This document shows positions 1-8,907 of a stretch of 64,000 bases of DNA, piece after piece. Numbering within the stretch: the first letter of the stretch is position 1; each line of letters opens with the position of its first letter. This stretch comes from Rhodospirillales bacterium (lineage in GTDB: Bacteria > Pseudomonadota > Alphaproteobacteria > TMED109): NCBI GenBank assembly GCA_028824295.1, contig JAPPED010000003.1, forward strand, positions 124,001 through 188,000, written 5' to 3'. Below the pieces are notes generated by a model. It saw nothing but the letters and a program-made list of their open reading frames with translations. It ran no database searches and had not been told where the DNA came from. The position numbers and the translations under genes are program-made.

Positions 1-60
1 CGGTCGGATCTTCGGTCGAACGCGCACAACCCCGCGCCATCTCTGGAGCGCGCGCAGGGT

Positions 61-66
61 CTTGAA
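61..66 (+). promoter_or_regulatory. possible heat-shock -35 element before lon
   Basis: A CTTGAA hexamer lies 72 bases before the lon start. This matches the -35 core of RpoH (sigma-32) promoters, which often drive lon. I do not see a good matching -10 at the right distance, so the assignment is weak. The first 137 bases of the window otherwise hold no gene I can support. Confidence 0.2.
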
Positions 67-137
67 ATAGGGCTTCGGAGTTCACAACTCTGCTAGGCAC
101 CGCCAGCCGTTTCCGGAGCCACTAAGGACACATCACC

Positions 138-2588
138 ATGCAAGAAGACACCGAGAAGGCCGTCCCCACGGTGCCGGAACCCAAGAACAGGGTCTTGCCG
201 GTGTTGCCGCTGCGCGACATCGTCGTGTTCCCGAACATGATCGTGCCGCTGTTCGTTGGACGCGAAAAGACGGTGCGCGCCCTGGAAGAGGCCATGGCGA
301 ACGACAAGCAAATCCTGCTCGTCGCACAACGGGAATCCACGGAAGACGATCCAGGGCCGGACGATGTCTATCCGGTCGGCACAGTCGGGAAGATCGTCCA
401 GCTGCTCAAGCTGCCCGACAATACGGTGAAGGTGCTGGTCGAGGGTGTGATCCGGGCGTCCATCGAAGAGTTCACGGTCACCGACAAGTTCTTGCAGGCC
501 AGGATCACCGACCTTCCCGATGAAACGCCAGCGTTGGACAGCACTCTTGAAGCCCTGCTACGCGCCGTACACGCAAGGTTTGAGACCTACGCCAAGCTGA
601 GCAAGAAGATCGGACAGGAGATGGTGTCGTCGATCGCGCAGATCGACTTTACCGATCCCGGCCGAATCGCGGATGCGGTATCCGCCCAAATCGGCAGCAA
701 GATCTCGGACCGGCAAACGCTGCTGGAGACCGGCGACATCCGGAAGCGGCTTGATCTGATCCATTCGCTGATCGAGGCCGAAATCGAGGTACTGAAAGTC
801 GAGCGCAAAATCCGGACCCGCGTCAAGACGCAGATGGAACGGTCCCAGCGGGAGTACTACCTCAACGAGCAGATGAAGGCGATCCAGCGCGAGCTGGGTG
901 AAGGCAGCGACCGCGACGAGGACGATGCCGACAACTTCCGCTCAAGGATCATGGCGACCAAGTTTTCCAAGGAAGCCAAAGCAAAGGCTCTGGGAGAACT
1001 GCGCAAGCTTCGTTCCATGAGCCCGATGTCCGCCGAGTCCACGGTCGTCCGAAGTTACATCGAGTGGTTGCTGGACGTCCCATGGAAGAAGTCCAGCCGG
1101 GTCAATCGCGATCTCAAGAGGGCGGAGAGAATCCTGAACGAAGACCACTACGGATTGGAGAAGGTCAAGGAGCGGATTCTCGAGCACCTCGCTGTTCAGC
1201 AACGAACCAAGCGCGGGCACGGGCAGATTCTGTGCCTGGTGGGCCCGCCCGGTGTGGGCAAGACCTCCTTGGGTGAATCCGTTGCCCGAGCGACGGGCCG
1301 GAAGTTTGTACGCGTGGCGCTTGGCGGAATTCGTGACGAGGCGGAAATCCGCGGGCATCGTCGTACCTACGTCGGTTCGATGCCAGGTCGCATCATCCAG
1401 GGAATGAAGAAGGCCAAGGTGTCCAACCCGCTCTTTCTGCTGGATGAAATCGACAAACTGGGTGCCGACTGGAGAGGCGATCCGACGTCCGCCCTGCTTG
1501 AAGTTCTGGACCCGGAACAGAATGTCACCTTCAACGATCACTACCTGGAGGTCGATTACGATCTGTCGGGAGTGTTTTTCCTGACCACCGCGAATACGCG
1601 CAGCATGCCGCAACCACTGTTGGACCGAATGGAAATTATCCCACTGCCGGGCTACACGGAACGCGAGAAAATCGAGATCGCGAAATCGCATTTGATCGCC
1701 AAGCAGATGAAACGCAACGGAGTTCGTCCGCACGAGTGGAAGCTGCAGGACGATGCGCTGGAGACGATTATCCGTCGCTACACCCGTGAAGCCGGGGTTC
1801 GCGGACTTGAGCGGGAAATCGCAAAGCTATGTCGAAAAGCTGTCCGCAAGATCGTTGGCGATGAGATCGAGACGGTGGAGGTGGCACCGGAGGACCTGGC
1901 CGAATACCTAGGACCGCCGCGCTATCGCTACGGTGAAATCGAAAGCGAGCAGATGGTGGGCGTGGCAACCGGACTCGCATACACGGAAGTGGGTGGCGAC
2001 CTTCTCACCATCGAGGCCGTGACCATGCCTGGCAAGGGGCGCCGTCAAATCACCGGCCAACTGGGCGATGTGATGCAGGAGTCGGTCAAGGCGGCGGTGT
2101 CGTACTTGCGTTCGCGCGCACCGCTCATGAGCATCGACCCGGAAGCATTCGATACCCGGGACATTCATCTCCACGTGCCCGAGGGCGCGACGCCGAAGGA
2201 CGGTCCTTCCGCGGGACTGGCGATCGTCACGTCGATTCTCTCGGCGCTTACCGGAATTCCTGCGTCGGCTCGCGTTGCGATGACCGGAGAAGTCACCCTG
2301 CGGGGGCGGATCCTCCCGATCGGCGGGTTGAAGGAAAAGCTCCTGGCGGCGCTTCGAGGGAGCATTCGAACGGTGCTGATTCCGAAAGACAACGAGAAGG
2401 ACCTGGCTGAGGTCCCGGATGAAGTCAAGGACGGGCTTGAGATCGTGCCCGTCAATGAGGTCGATGAGATCCTGTCGTATGTACTCCCGGAACTTACGAC
2501 CCGCGAATGGAGCGACGACATGCGAGAGCTCACCATTCCCGCGGGCCCGCCAGTCAAACCGGTTGGCGACGACGTTACGCGCCATTGA
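138..2588 (+). CDS. lon: ATP-dependent protease Lon (LonA type)
   Basis: Cytosolic ATP-driven serine protease that degrades misfolded and regulatory proteins. The 816 residues match a full-length LonA. The N-terminal substrate-binding domain begins with the family's LPLRD-VVFPNM region. The AAA+ module has Walker A GPPGVGKT (around residue 369) and Walker B with DEIDKLG. The C-terminal protease domain carries the catalytic serine in KDGPSAG (around 691) and the lysine in GGLKEKL (around 734). The ATG at 138 follows an AAGGA ribosome-binding site 9 bases upstream. In many alphaproteobacteria lon sits between clpX and hupB; here two dehydrogenase genes follow instead. All catalytic motifs look intact. 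Confidence 0.97.
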   Translation: MQEDTEKAVPTVPEPKNRVLPVLPLRDIVVFPNMIVPLFVGREKTVRALEEAMANDKQILLVAQRESTEDDPGPDDVYPVGTVGKIVQLLKLPDNTVKVLVEGVIRASIEEFTVTDKFLQARITDLPDETPALDSTLEALLRAVHARFETYAKLSKKIGQEMVSSIAQIDFTDPGRIADAVSAQIGSKISDRQTLLETGDIRKRLDLIHSLIEAEIEVLKVERKIRTRVKTQMERSQREYYLNEQMKAIQRELGEGSDRDEDDADNFRSRIMATKFSKEAKAKALGELRKLRSMSPMSAESTVVRSYIEWLLDVPWKKSSRVNRDLKRAERILNEDHYGLEKVKERILEHLAVQQRTKRGHGQILCLVGPPGVGKTSLGESVARATGRKFVRVALGGIRDEAEIRGHRRTYVGSMPGRIIQGMKKAKVSNPLFLLDEIDKLGADWRGDPTSALLEVLDPEQNVTFNDHYLEVDYDLSGVFFLTTANTRSMPQPLLDRMEIIPLPGYTEREKIEIAKSHLIAKQMKRNGVRPHEWKLQDDALETIIRRYTREAGVRGLEREIAKLCRKAVRKIVGDEIETVEVAPEDLAEYLGPPRYRYGEIESEQMVGVATGLAYTEVGGDLLTIEAVTMPGKGRRQITGQLGDVMQESVKAAVSYLRSRAPLMSIDPEAFDTRDIHLHVPEGATPKDGPSAGLAIVTSILSALTGIPASARVAMTGEVTLRGRILPIGGLKEKLLAALRGSIRTVLIPKDNEKDLAEVPDEVKDGLEIVPVNEVDEILSYVLPELTTREWSDDMRELTIPAGPPVKPVGDDVTRH

Positions 2589-2630
2589 ACGGCTGACTTG
2601 GCGACAGCCTGAGATTTCAGGAGCTAGTGG

Positions 2631-3395
2631 ATGAATTTCAGTAACGCCCATGCATTTGTGACAGGTGGCGCGTCGGGGCTGGGTGCTGCGACGGTTGAGG
2701 CCGTGGTCGAGGCGGGCGGCCATGCGAGCATCGTGGATATTGATGGCGATCGCGCGGCGGCGCTTGCAGCCCGGTTGGGAGCGCGGAGCCGGGCGGCGGC
2801 GCTCGATGTGGCGGACGAGGCGGCCGTGGCCGATGCAGTTGCCGCCAGCGTCAGCGCGTTCGGCCCGCTCAACCTTGTGGTCAACTGCGCAGGCGTGGCA
2901 ACGCCGGGGCGGATCGTAGGTCGCAACGGTCCCCTGCCACTAGAGGCTTATGTCAGGGTGATCCAGATCAATCTGGTCGGAACGTTCAACGTCATGAAGG
3001 CGACTGCGGCCGTCATGCAGGAGAACGAGCTGGACGGCGACGACCGGGGCTTGATCGTCAACACGGCGTCGGTGGCAGCGTTCGACGGCCAGATTGGTCA
3101 GGGCGCGTACGCCTCGTCAAAGGGCGGCGTGGCCGCGCTGACGCTGCCGGCGGCCCGTGAACTTGCACGGTCGGCGATTCGCGTCGTGACCATCGCGCCC
3201 GGACTGTTCGAGACGCCGATGCTGGCCGGGTTGCCGGAAGCAGCCAAGGAATCGTTGATTGCATCCACGTTGCAGCCGTCGCGTCTCGGACGTTCCGAGG
3301 AGTACGCGACGTTGGTTCGCCACATCTACGAAAACCCGATGATCAATGGTGAGACCATCCGGCTCGACGGTGCGGTCCGCCTAGCACCCCGTTAG
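2631..3395 (+). CDS. short-chain dehydrogenase, HSD17B10-like (3-hydroxyacyl-CoA dehydrogenase type 2 family)
   Basis: Predicted NAD-dependent alcohol/ketone oxidoreductase with the classical SDR fold, 254 residues. The cofactor motif TGGASGLG is at residues 11-18, an NCAG motif follows strand 4, and the catalytic YASSK is around residue 160. The aspartate after strand 2 (VDID) favours NAD over NADP. The overall pattern (GLFETPML, NGETIRLDGA) is that of the HSD10 family, which oxidises short branched 3-hydroxyacyl-CoA in fatty acid and isoleucine breakdown. It starts 42 bases after lon and is followed 8 bases later by a second SDR, so the pair is probably co-transcribed. Substrate is inferred only from family resemblance. 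Confidence 0.85.
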   Translation: MNFSNAHAFVTGGASGLGAATVEAVVEAGGHASIVDIDGDRAAALAARLGARSRAAALDVADEAAVADAVAASVSAFGPLNLVVNCAGVATPGRIVGRNGPLPLEAYVRVIQINLVGTFNVMKATAAVMQENELDGDDRGLIVNTASVAAFDGQIGQGAYASSKGGVAALTLPAARELARSAIRVVTIAPGLFETPMLAGLPEAAKESLIASTLQPSRLGRSEEYATLVRHIYENPMINGETIRLDGAVRLAPR

Positions 3396-3403
3396 AGAAA
3401 GAC

Positions 3404-4225
3404 ATGCCGGCACTATCCGGAAAGACCGTCCTGATCACCGGCGCAAGCCGGGGAATCGGGAAGGCCATTGCGCTTCGCTGTGCACGCGACGGCGCCAACG
3501 TAGTTGTGACCGGGAAGACCGAGGACCCACACCCGAAATTGCCCGGCACCATTCATTCGGCCGCCGAGGAAGTGGAACAGGCAGGAGGGAAGGCCCTTGC
3601 CGTGGCGCTGGACGTCAGAGCCGAGGAGCAGGTGGCCGATTGCATCAGGCGGACGGTCGAGACATTTGGGGGTATGGATGTGCTGGTCAACAATGCCAGC
3701 GCCATCCACTTGGCCGGGGTGGAAGGGACACCGGCTAAACGGTTTGACCTGATGTTTGCAATCAATGTGCGTGGTACGCACGTGGTATCGCACCACGCAA
3801 TCCCGCACCTTCGGCAGGCCTCGAACCCGCACATCCTGACCTTGGCACCGCCCCTGAATCTCAATCCCGACTGGTTCGCGCCACACGCTGCCTACACGGC
3901 CTCCAAGTACTCGATGTCCATGCTGGCCATTGGCATGGCCGGGGAACTGGCGGAAGCCGGCATTGCGTCGAACGCATTGTGGCCGCGCACGACCATTGCG
4001 ACGGCGGCGGTCGAATTTGTTGTTGGTTCCGAGCTCATGGAGCGAAGCCGGAAGCCCGCCATCATGGCGGACGCGGCGCACGCCATCGTGACTCGTCCCG
4101 CGCGATCCTGCACAGGAAATACCTTCATCGACGAGGATGTCCTGCGTGAAACGGGGCTCAACAGCTTCGAGTCCTATGCGGTCAAACCCGGCGCCACGCT
4201 CAAGCAGGACATTTTCCTGGACTGA
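3404..4225 (+). CDS. short-chain dehydrogenase, HSDL2-like
   Basis: Predicted NAD(P)-dependent oxidoreductase of 273 residues. It has TGASRGIG near the N-terminus, NNAS after strand 4 and a catalytic YTASK around residue 165. The stretch GKTEDPHPKLPGTI is characteristic of the HSDL2 (hydroxysteroid dehydrogenase-like 2) group, which is linked to fatty acid metabolism. Unlike animal HSDL2 it has no C-terminal SCP2 sterol-carrier domain, as is usual for bacterial members. It lies 8 bases after the preceding dehydrogenase gene, suggesting a shared transcript and related acyl or ketone substrates. The true substrate cannot be read from sequence. Confidence 0.83.
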   Translation: MPALSGKTVLITGASRGIGKAIALRCARDGANVVVTGKTEDPHPKLPGTIHSAAEEVEQAGGKALAVALDVRAEEQVADCIRRTVETFGGMDVLVNNASAIHLAGVEGTPAKRFDLMFAINVRGTHVVSHHAIPHLRQASNPHILTLAPPLNLNPDWFAPHAAYTASKYSMSMLAIGMAGELAEAGIASNALWPRTTIATAAVEFVVGSELMERSRKPAIMADAAHAIVTRPARSCTGNTFIDEDVLRETGLNSFESYAVKPGATLKQDIFLD

Positions 4226-4376
4226 GCGCTTCGCGGGGGCCGACTGTCATACCTCCTGCCACGAAGTAATGCAGAATCAGCATGGCTAACATCAAATATT
4301 GCGGTGACATTCACCCGCGGTCCTGGGCAGGACAGGGGTAGGAACGCCATTCAGACCTAACCCCAATGCTGGTTGT

Positions 4377-4395
4377 AGTTGGCTAATGGCCAACT
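4377..4395. repeat. perfect 7-5-7 inverted repeat upstream of a small ORF
   Basis: AGTTGGC and GCCAACT are separated by TAATG. The site lies in the 306-base gap between the HSDL2-like gene and the small ORF at 4532. It could be an operator or an RNA hairpin. No downstream T-run is present, so it is not an obvious terminator. Confidence 0.4.
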
Positions 4396-4531
4396 TCGGA
4401 ACGTCAGAGTCGGGATCAAGCCATGCAACTTCTGCATGATTGATGCGCAAGTTCGCCTCTTGGGTAGGCGTTACCAATTTCCTACATGGTTCTGCAGGCA
4501 CGGGTATCGCGTGCTTGAAAGGAACAAGGTG

Positions 4532-4729
4532 ATGAACACCCAATCATTCCGGTCTTCAACCGGTTTGCCCATCGTCGGCTCGCTGGAAGCGGATTACTCT
4601 GAGTTGGCCCGGGCCGGTCGTGCCCTGCAGGGCAGGGCCGTTCGGGAAGCAATCGTCGGAGTCTTCCGTTGGATTGGCGCGGGCTTGCAGGCTCGGTTGA
4701 TCGGCGGGCGCCTCTCCCGCCACGCCTGA
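4532..4729 (+). CDS. small hypothetical protein
   Basis: A 65-residue reading frame starting at an ATG preceded by GGAACAAGGTG, a usable ribosome-binding region. The C-terminal half (roughly residues 28-60) is an alanine- and arginine-rich amphipathic stretch with VFRWIG in it. This is similar in general character to short alphaproteobacterial membrane-surface peptides, but I cannot assign a family. It converges with rluC, ending 67 bases before the rluC stop. A longer frame from 4379 is open but has no better start signal. Function unknown, and a spurious ORF is possible. Confidence 0.4.
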   Translation: MNTQSFRSSTGLPIVGSLEADYSELARAGRALQGRAVREAIVGVFRWIGAGLQARLIGGRLSRHA

Positions 4730-4796
4730 GCGGTTCGCAAAGCCAGCGAGCGTGGGGCGGGGCTGACCGTACGGCATTGCTTCGCCCCGGAGTGCG

Positions 4797-5741
4797 TTAC
4801 TGGGTGTCAGCCGCATCCGGATCCCTGAAGCCGGATCGTACGAAGCGGGATCGCATCGTCTCGGGCAATGGCGCTTCGATCCGGAGCGTGAACCCGTCCA
4901 GGTCCGGCACGGTGAGTTCGCGGGCGTGTAGCTGAAGCTGGCCGCCCGCTTCAGCACGAGCCCCGCCGTACTTCGAATCCCCGTGAATGGGGCACCCGAT
5001 CATGGCGCAATGAACCCGCAGTTGATGGGTTCTGCCGGTCTCCGGGCGTAATTCGAGCCACGACGTGCCATCCGAGAACCCTCTTGTGCAGTAGTGGGTG
5101 GTTGCGGTCCGCCCTGTGAGACTGCCGATCATGCGTCGCTCACCGCCGGCAGTGACCTTCCGCAAATGGCCGGAAATCTTCCCGGTGCGGGGACTAGGGG
5201 CACCGACGACCAGCGCCCAATAGACCTTGCTGGCGCGACCTTCCCGGAACAACTGGGCGCAATGTTGCGCAGCCTTGCGGGACCGTGCCAACAAGAGTAC
5301 GCCGGTCGTATCCCGATCCAGACGATGGACCAGCCGCGGTCGCTCATCGGCGCCGAATCGCAGGGTGTCCAGCATGCCGTCCAGGTGACGGGAAATCCCT
5401 GATCCGCCCTGGACGGCGAGTCCTGCCGGCTTGTCAAAGGCGATGAAGTGATCGTCCTTGTAGAGGATGCGGTCCGCCAGCGCCGCGACGTGCAGTCCAG
5501 CCGAGGCGTGTGCCCGTACCCGGCGGACCTGACCCCGGACAGGGGGAATGCGCACCACCTGGCCCGCGGCCAGTCGAAGATGGGCTCTCGCGCGATGCCC
5601 GTCCACGCGGACCTGGCCGGTGCGGATAAGCCTCTGGATCAGCCCGAAAGGCAGTTGGGGCAGCTGCTCGCGCAGCCAGCGATCAAGCCGAATTCCGTCG
5701 TCGTCGGGACGGACCGTTTCCGGAGTGGGGTTGCTCGTCAC
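4797..5741 (-). CDS. rluC: RluC/RluD-family rRNA pseudouridine synthase
   Basis: Isomerises specific uridines in 23S rRNA to pseudouridine. The 314 residues contain an N-terminal S4 RNA-binding domain (about residues 15-75) and a catalytic domain with HRLDRDTTG, in which D142 is the nucleophilic aspartate. The later RPETGRTHQLRVH motif is also typical. I place the start at the GTG whose GTGA overlaps the crcB stop codon; the longer open frame upstream only reads crcB in another frame. The crcB-rluC order is common in Alphaproteobacteria. RluC versus RluD specificity cannot be settled here. Confidence 0.92.
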   Translation of the reverse strand: MTSNPTPETVRPDDDGIRLDRWLREQLPQLPFGLIQRLIRTGQVRVDGHRARAHLRLAAGQVVRIPPVRGQVRRVRAHASAGLHVAALADRILYKDDHFIAFDKPAGLAVQGGSGISRHLDGMLDTLRFGADERPRLVHRLDRDTTGVLLLARSRKAAQHCAQLFREGRASKVYWALVVGAPSPRTGKISGHLRKVTAGGERRMIGSLTGRTATTHYCTRGFSDGTSWLELRPETGRTHQLRVHCAMIGCPIHGDSKYGGARAEAGGQLQLHARELTVPDLDGFTLRIEAPLPETMRSRFVRSGFRDPDAADTQ

Positions 5742-6118
5742 GATAGGGCCAACCGCACGCCCCCGGCACCGAGATAGAAGCCGCCAATGCAAAGTGAGAC
5801 AGAAAGCCCGACATAGAGGATGCCGGAGATCATCGCTTGGCGATCGAACAGGTTGGCTGCATCCAGCGCAAATGTCGAAAACGTGGTGAAGGCCCCCAGG
5901 AGCCCTGTGGCGATCAGGGCACGCAGCTCGGGCGTCAGCTTCAAGGTCGATGCACCGGCTTCGACAACGGCGCCGAGGGCAAGGGATCCGAGCACGTTGA
6001 CCGTCAGGGTCCCCCACGGGAAACCAAAGCCCAACCAGCTGTACATTCCAGTACTTACGGCGTGGCGGAGTACGGCGCCGATGGCGCCGCCGACAGCGAT
6101 TGCTAGGAACATGTTCAT
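5738..6118 (-). CDS. crcB: fluoride channel CrcB (Fluc)
   Basis: Small dual-topology membrane channel that exports fluoride and protects the cell from it. The 126 residues form four hydrophobic helices. Family motifs are visible: GGAIGAVLRH near the N-terminus, GTLTVNVLGS in helix 2, and GLLGAFTTFSTF in helix 3, which holds the phenylalanines lining the pore. The stop codon overlaps the rluC start as GTGA, implying translational coupling. I looked upstream for a fluoride riboswitch but could not identify one with confidence. Confidence 0.95.
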   Translation of the reverse strand: MNMFLAIAVGGAIGAVLRHAVSTGMYSWLGFGFPWGTLTVNVLGSLALGAVVEAGASTLKLTPELRALIATGLLGAFTTFSTFALDAANLFDRQAMISGILYVGLSVSLCIGGFYLGAGGVRLALS

Positions 6119-6523
6119 CCGTCGGACACACTATTCCGATCTGGCAGACGTGCGTGGTGTGACAGCTACGTGGCGACAGGACTCGGGCAACTGCGCGTTG
6201 CGGTCACGGCGTCCTGGCGAGCGCCTGCGCAGTATGCGCTACGAAACGACTCTTCGCATCGGGCCGGAGCGTGCAACCGTCGAGGCCATTCGTGCTGGGT
6301 CTCCACAGCCTTCGGACCAGGATTTCGTGTTGGCGGATCGCGCAATTCTCATTGAGGAAGCCCGTCAGCGGTCCCGTGCAGGGCGGTTGCGAGATTCCGC
6401 TGGGTGCGCGCCGCACTCGGGCCGTGCCAGGGCCGGTCTGAACGACGATGACGGTCGGCAGGGGGCGGGACTGCTTGTTGAGGGGTCAGGCGGAGCGTTG
6501 TCTGAGAAGGCTCAGGCGCACGT
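6119..6523. other. intergenic region with no supported gene
   Basis: About 400 bases between divergent crcB (minus) and the decayed gene at 6524. An open frame from 6234 exists, but its translation resembles no family I know and reads like an out-of-frame shadow. The region should contain the crcB promoter. Confidence 0.4.
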
Positions 6524-7385
6524 ATGCGTCTGGCGGCCATGATGCTCCGTCGCCTGATGTTGTGGGCGCTGCGCCGACTTGCCAAACCATTGGTGCCATT
6601 TGCCGCATTCCTCGTGCTGGTTTACGTCGTGGTCGGCCGGGAGGAAGGATGGGAGAGCCCTGGCGTATCCTCGCCGGGTGAGCAGTCGGGGCACGGCGAG
6701 TCCTGGCAAGCGCCCAGCCGACTTGAGACCGATCCGTTCGCCCGGGTGAGTTGCGTCTTGGGTCCGCGAGGGCCATGCGAACGATACGTCGCCTTCGCTG
6801 TCGGCTATCAGGCGTGGCTCGCGCAAGCCCGGGACGCTAGGGCCAGTGCGCGACTGACTCCCGAGATGGTGGCCGCCCTAGCGGGTGCAGAGCGACGCGC
6901 CAGACGAGCGGTACGGCGACGCGCCTTCGACGAAGCCCTGCAGGAGTTGCACACTGCGAGAAGCACTGCTGAAGCTCAGCTAGCCCGGACGGAGTTACTG
7001 ATTGACGCTCAGGATTCGGCGCCGACAGACGCGAGCGCACCAGCAGGGACCGGGCATTCCGAAGTTGAGAGAGATCGGTAGTCAACCGTCCCGGCCGCGG
7101 ACGGAAAGTGGCTTGCAAGAAACTGACGCGCGGCACACAACAGTCGAACCCGACCCCGGTGATCGCCCGGTCGAGGTCACGGTGGTGTCCGACTAGGCCA
7201 CAGTGGTGATGATTCGCGGAGTTCGGTCGCTGGGGCGGATCGATCGAACGACAGTGACCCTGCGTCCAGGGACCTATGTCTTTCAGGGGTACCGGGCAGG
7301 TTTTCGGGCGACTCAGGTGGAGGTGCGCGTGACTGCCAGCAGCAAGCCCGGTGAGGTGGTGGTCATCTGCGATGAACGGATCTGA
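6524..7385 (+). pseudogene. broken membrane-anchored protein with PEGA-like C-terminal domain
   Basis: Three open pieces appear to come from one gene. The first (6524-7081, 185 residues) has an N-terminal arginine-rich segment, one transmembrane helix (around residues 24-40) and an alanine/arginine-rich helical region. The reading then seems to shift to another frame, which ends with PVEVTVVSD and an in-frame TAG at 7194-7196. Directly after the TAG, in the same frame, 7197-7385 encodes a PEGA-like beta domain (SLGRIDRTTVTLRPGTY, then CDERI). Intact proteins of this kind, as I recall them, run continuously from VTLVSD into the PEGA part. So a frameshift plus an amber codon have probably inactivated the gene. 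Sequencing error is an alternative. Confidence 0.5.
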
Positions 7386-7647
7386 GCCGGCCGCCAATGG
7401 TGGTTTGGGAGCGGTGACGGGAAAATCCGGGACGGGCCGAGGCCGGTTCCCGCACATGCGGAGTGAGCACGGATTCAAATCACCCGAGGTCGCGAGTACC
7501 ACGTACCGCGGTCGGGAACCAGGATCGTGGAGGGGCCGGACCTGAGCGGTCGGCGGCGACATCGGCGTCCAGCCGACCGATTTAGCAGTGGTTCCGGTGG
7601 TATCTTGAGTCCGTGCCACCGGCCGCCCTGATGCGAGCATTTTGAAG

Positions 7648-8907
7648 ATGGCCTCACGAGATGCACCGGAATCCAACGGCCCGGCTTCCACCGCGCAGTC
7701 AGGTCCATCCGCTGTCTCGGCTACGGCCCCGGCAAGCTCGAGGAAGGACGAGGCCGTCGGTGCAGGGACGAAGCAGACTGTCCAGGACGGGCAGGAGGCC
7801 GCGAAATCTCAAAGCGGGAAGCGCGCGGGCCAGCCGTCAGTTCCGTCATCAGCTGGTGCAGGTCCGCGCGCGAAAGGCACGCGGCGCGCGTCCACCGCGT
7901 CCATCGGGCAACGGCGACCTCGATGGCCACGTCTGGCCGTCGTATGGGTTGGAGTCGTCTTGGTGCTTGCCACCATTGGTGTTGCTGTCTGGGAACTCCG
8001 GCGTCAATTCACGGCGGCAATTGAGGAGACTCGGACCCTGGATCTCCGTGTCCAGGAACTCGAGCAGCAGGTATCGAACATTGGGGCGCAAGCGCTGACC
8101 GACGCAGACTTGCGGCAGCTGAACGTTCAGGTGGAGCGACTCACGGCCCACCAGGACTCCTTGGCGTTTCGCAGCGAGGTGGATGCACTCGGCGATTCTC
8201 TGGGCCGGCAGCTCCGCGCAGTCGAGGACAGGCTGGCAGCGCTGGTGCTGCTTCCGGGAACCGAGGCTGAGGCGATTGCGATGACTAGGCAATTCGCCGA
8301 GATTTCCCGCACGGTGGCGGCGGACAGAGCCTGGCTGCAAGCCGGGCTTCGCGCCCTTGCCACGGCCCAGATCCTGCAGTGGATCGGCACGGAAGTGGAG
8401 CACGGCAGGCCCTATGCGGAGCCGCTGGCGCTGCTTCGCGAATTGGTTGACGGTGATCCACAGCCGGCGGCTGCCCTCACGGTGCTGACGCCATACGCAC
8501 TGACCGGCTTCGCAACGCAGGCGGAGCTGGCTCGAAAGTTCTTTGCTTCGGAGCAGTCAGCCCGTGCGGCGCTTGGAGATCCCACGGCGGTCGGCCTGGA
8601 CAGGTTGCTCGACCGCGTGGCCGGGCTGGTCGAGGTCCGACGGACCGAAATACCAACGGGCGGATCACCGGACTCGGTGCTGAGCCGGGTGAGTTTTCTC
8701 GTCGAAGCCGGCGATCTCAGGAAAGCCTGGCAGGAAAGCGGTGCGCTTCCGGAGGCGATTCAGGCCGAGCTTGCCGAGTGGCAACGCGAAGCGGAAGCGG
8801 TGTTGGCCGCGCACGACGCCCTGCAGGCACTGGAACGATATGCCGACGGGCAGCTTGCGGATCTGGTCCGAAATGCGGAATTGGAACCTTTGCCGGGGTC
8901 ACGATGA
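7648..8907 (+). CDS. alphaproteobacterial Mic60/mitofilin-like inner-membrane protein
   Basis: Predicted single-pass inner-membrane protein of 419 residues. The first ~85 residues are low-complexity (Ser/Ala/Pro/Gly/Lys), then a transmembrane helix follows (about residues 92-112). A coiled coil comes next (TRTLDLRVQELEQQV onward), then a helical C-terminal region containing LTPYALTGFATQAEL. This layout and its position directly before hemY match COG4223, the bacterial relative of mitochondrial Mic60 that shapes inner membranes. The ATG at 7648 is preferred over the TTG two codons upstream. The stop overlaps the hemY start as ATGA. In gammaproteobacteria the gene at this place is hemX; the C-terminal motif here fits Mic60 better. 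Confidence 0.72.
   Translation: MASRDAPESNGPASTAQSGPSAVSATAPASSRKDEAVGAGTKQTVQDGQEAAKSQSGKRAGQPSVPSSAGAGPRAKGTRRASTASIGQRRPRWPRLAVVWVGVVLVLATIGVAVWELRRQFTAAIEETRTLDLRVQELEQQVSNIGAQALTDADLRQLNVQVERLTAHQDSLAFRSEVDALGDSLGRQLRAVEDRLAALVLLPGTEAEAIAMTRQFAEISRTVAADRAWLQAGLRALATAQILQWIGTEVEHGRPYAEPLALLRELVDGDPQPAAALTVLTPYALTGFATQAELARKFFASEQSARAALGDPTAVGLDRLLDRVAGLVEVRRTEIPTGGSPDSVLSRVSFLVEAGDLRKAWQESGALPEAIQAELAEWQREAEAVLAAHDALQALERYADGQLADLVRNAELEPLPGSR

Noticed and set aside
4797-6131. 444-residue minus-strand frame as a longer RluC protein
   Set aside because: The first 130 residues read through crcB in another frame; the GTG at 5741 overlapping the crcB stop gives the normal family length.
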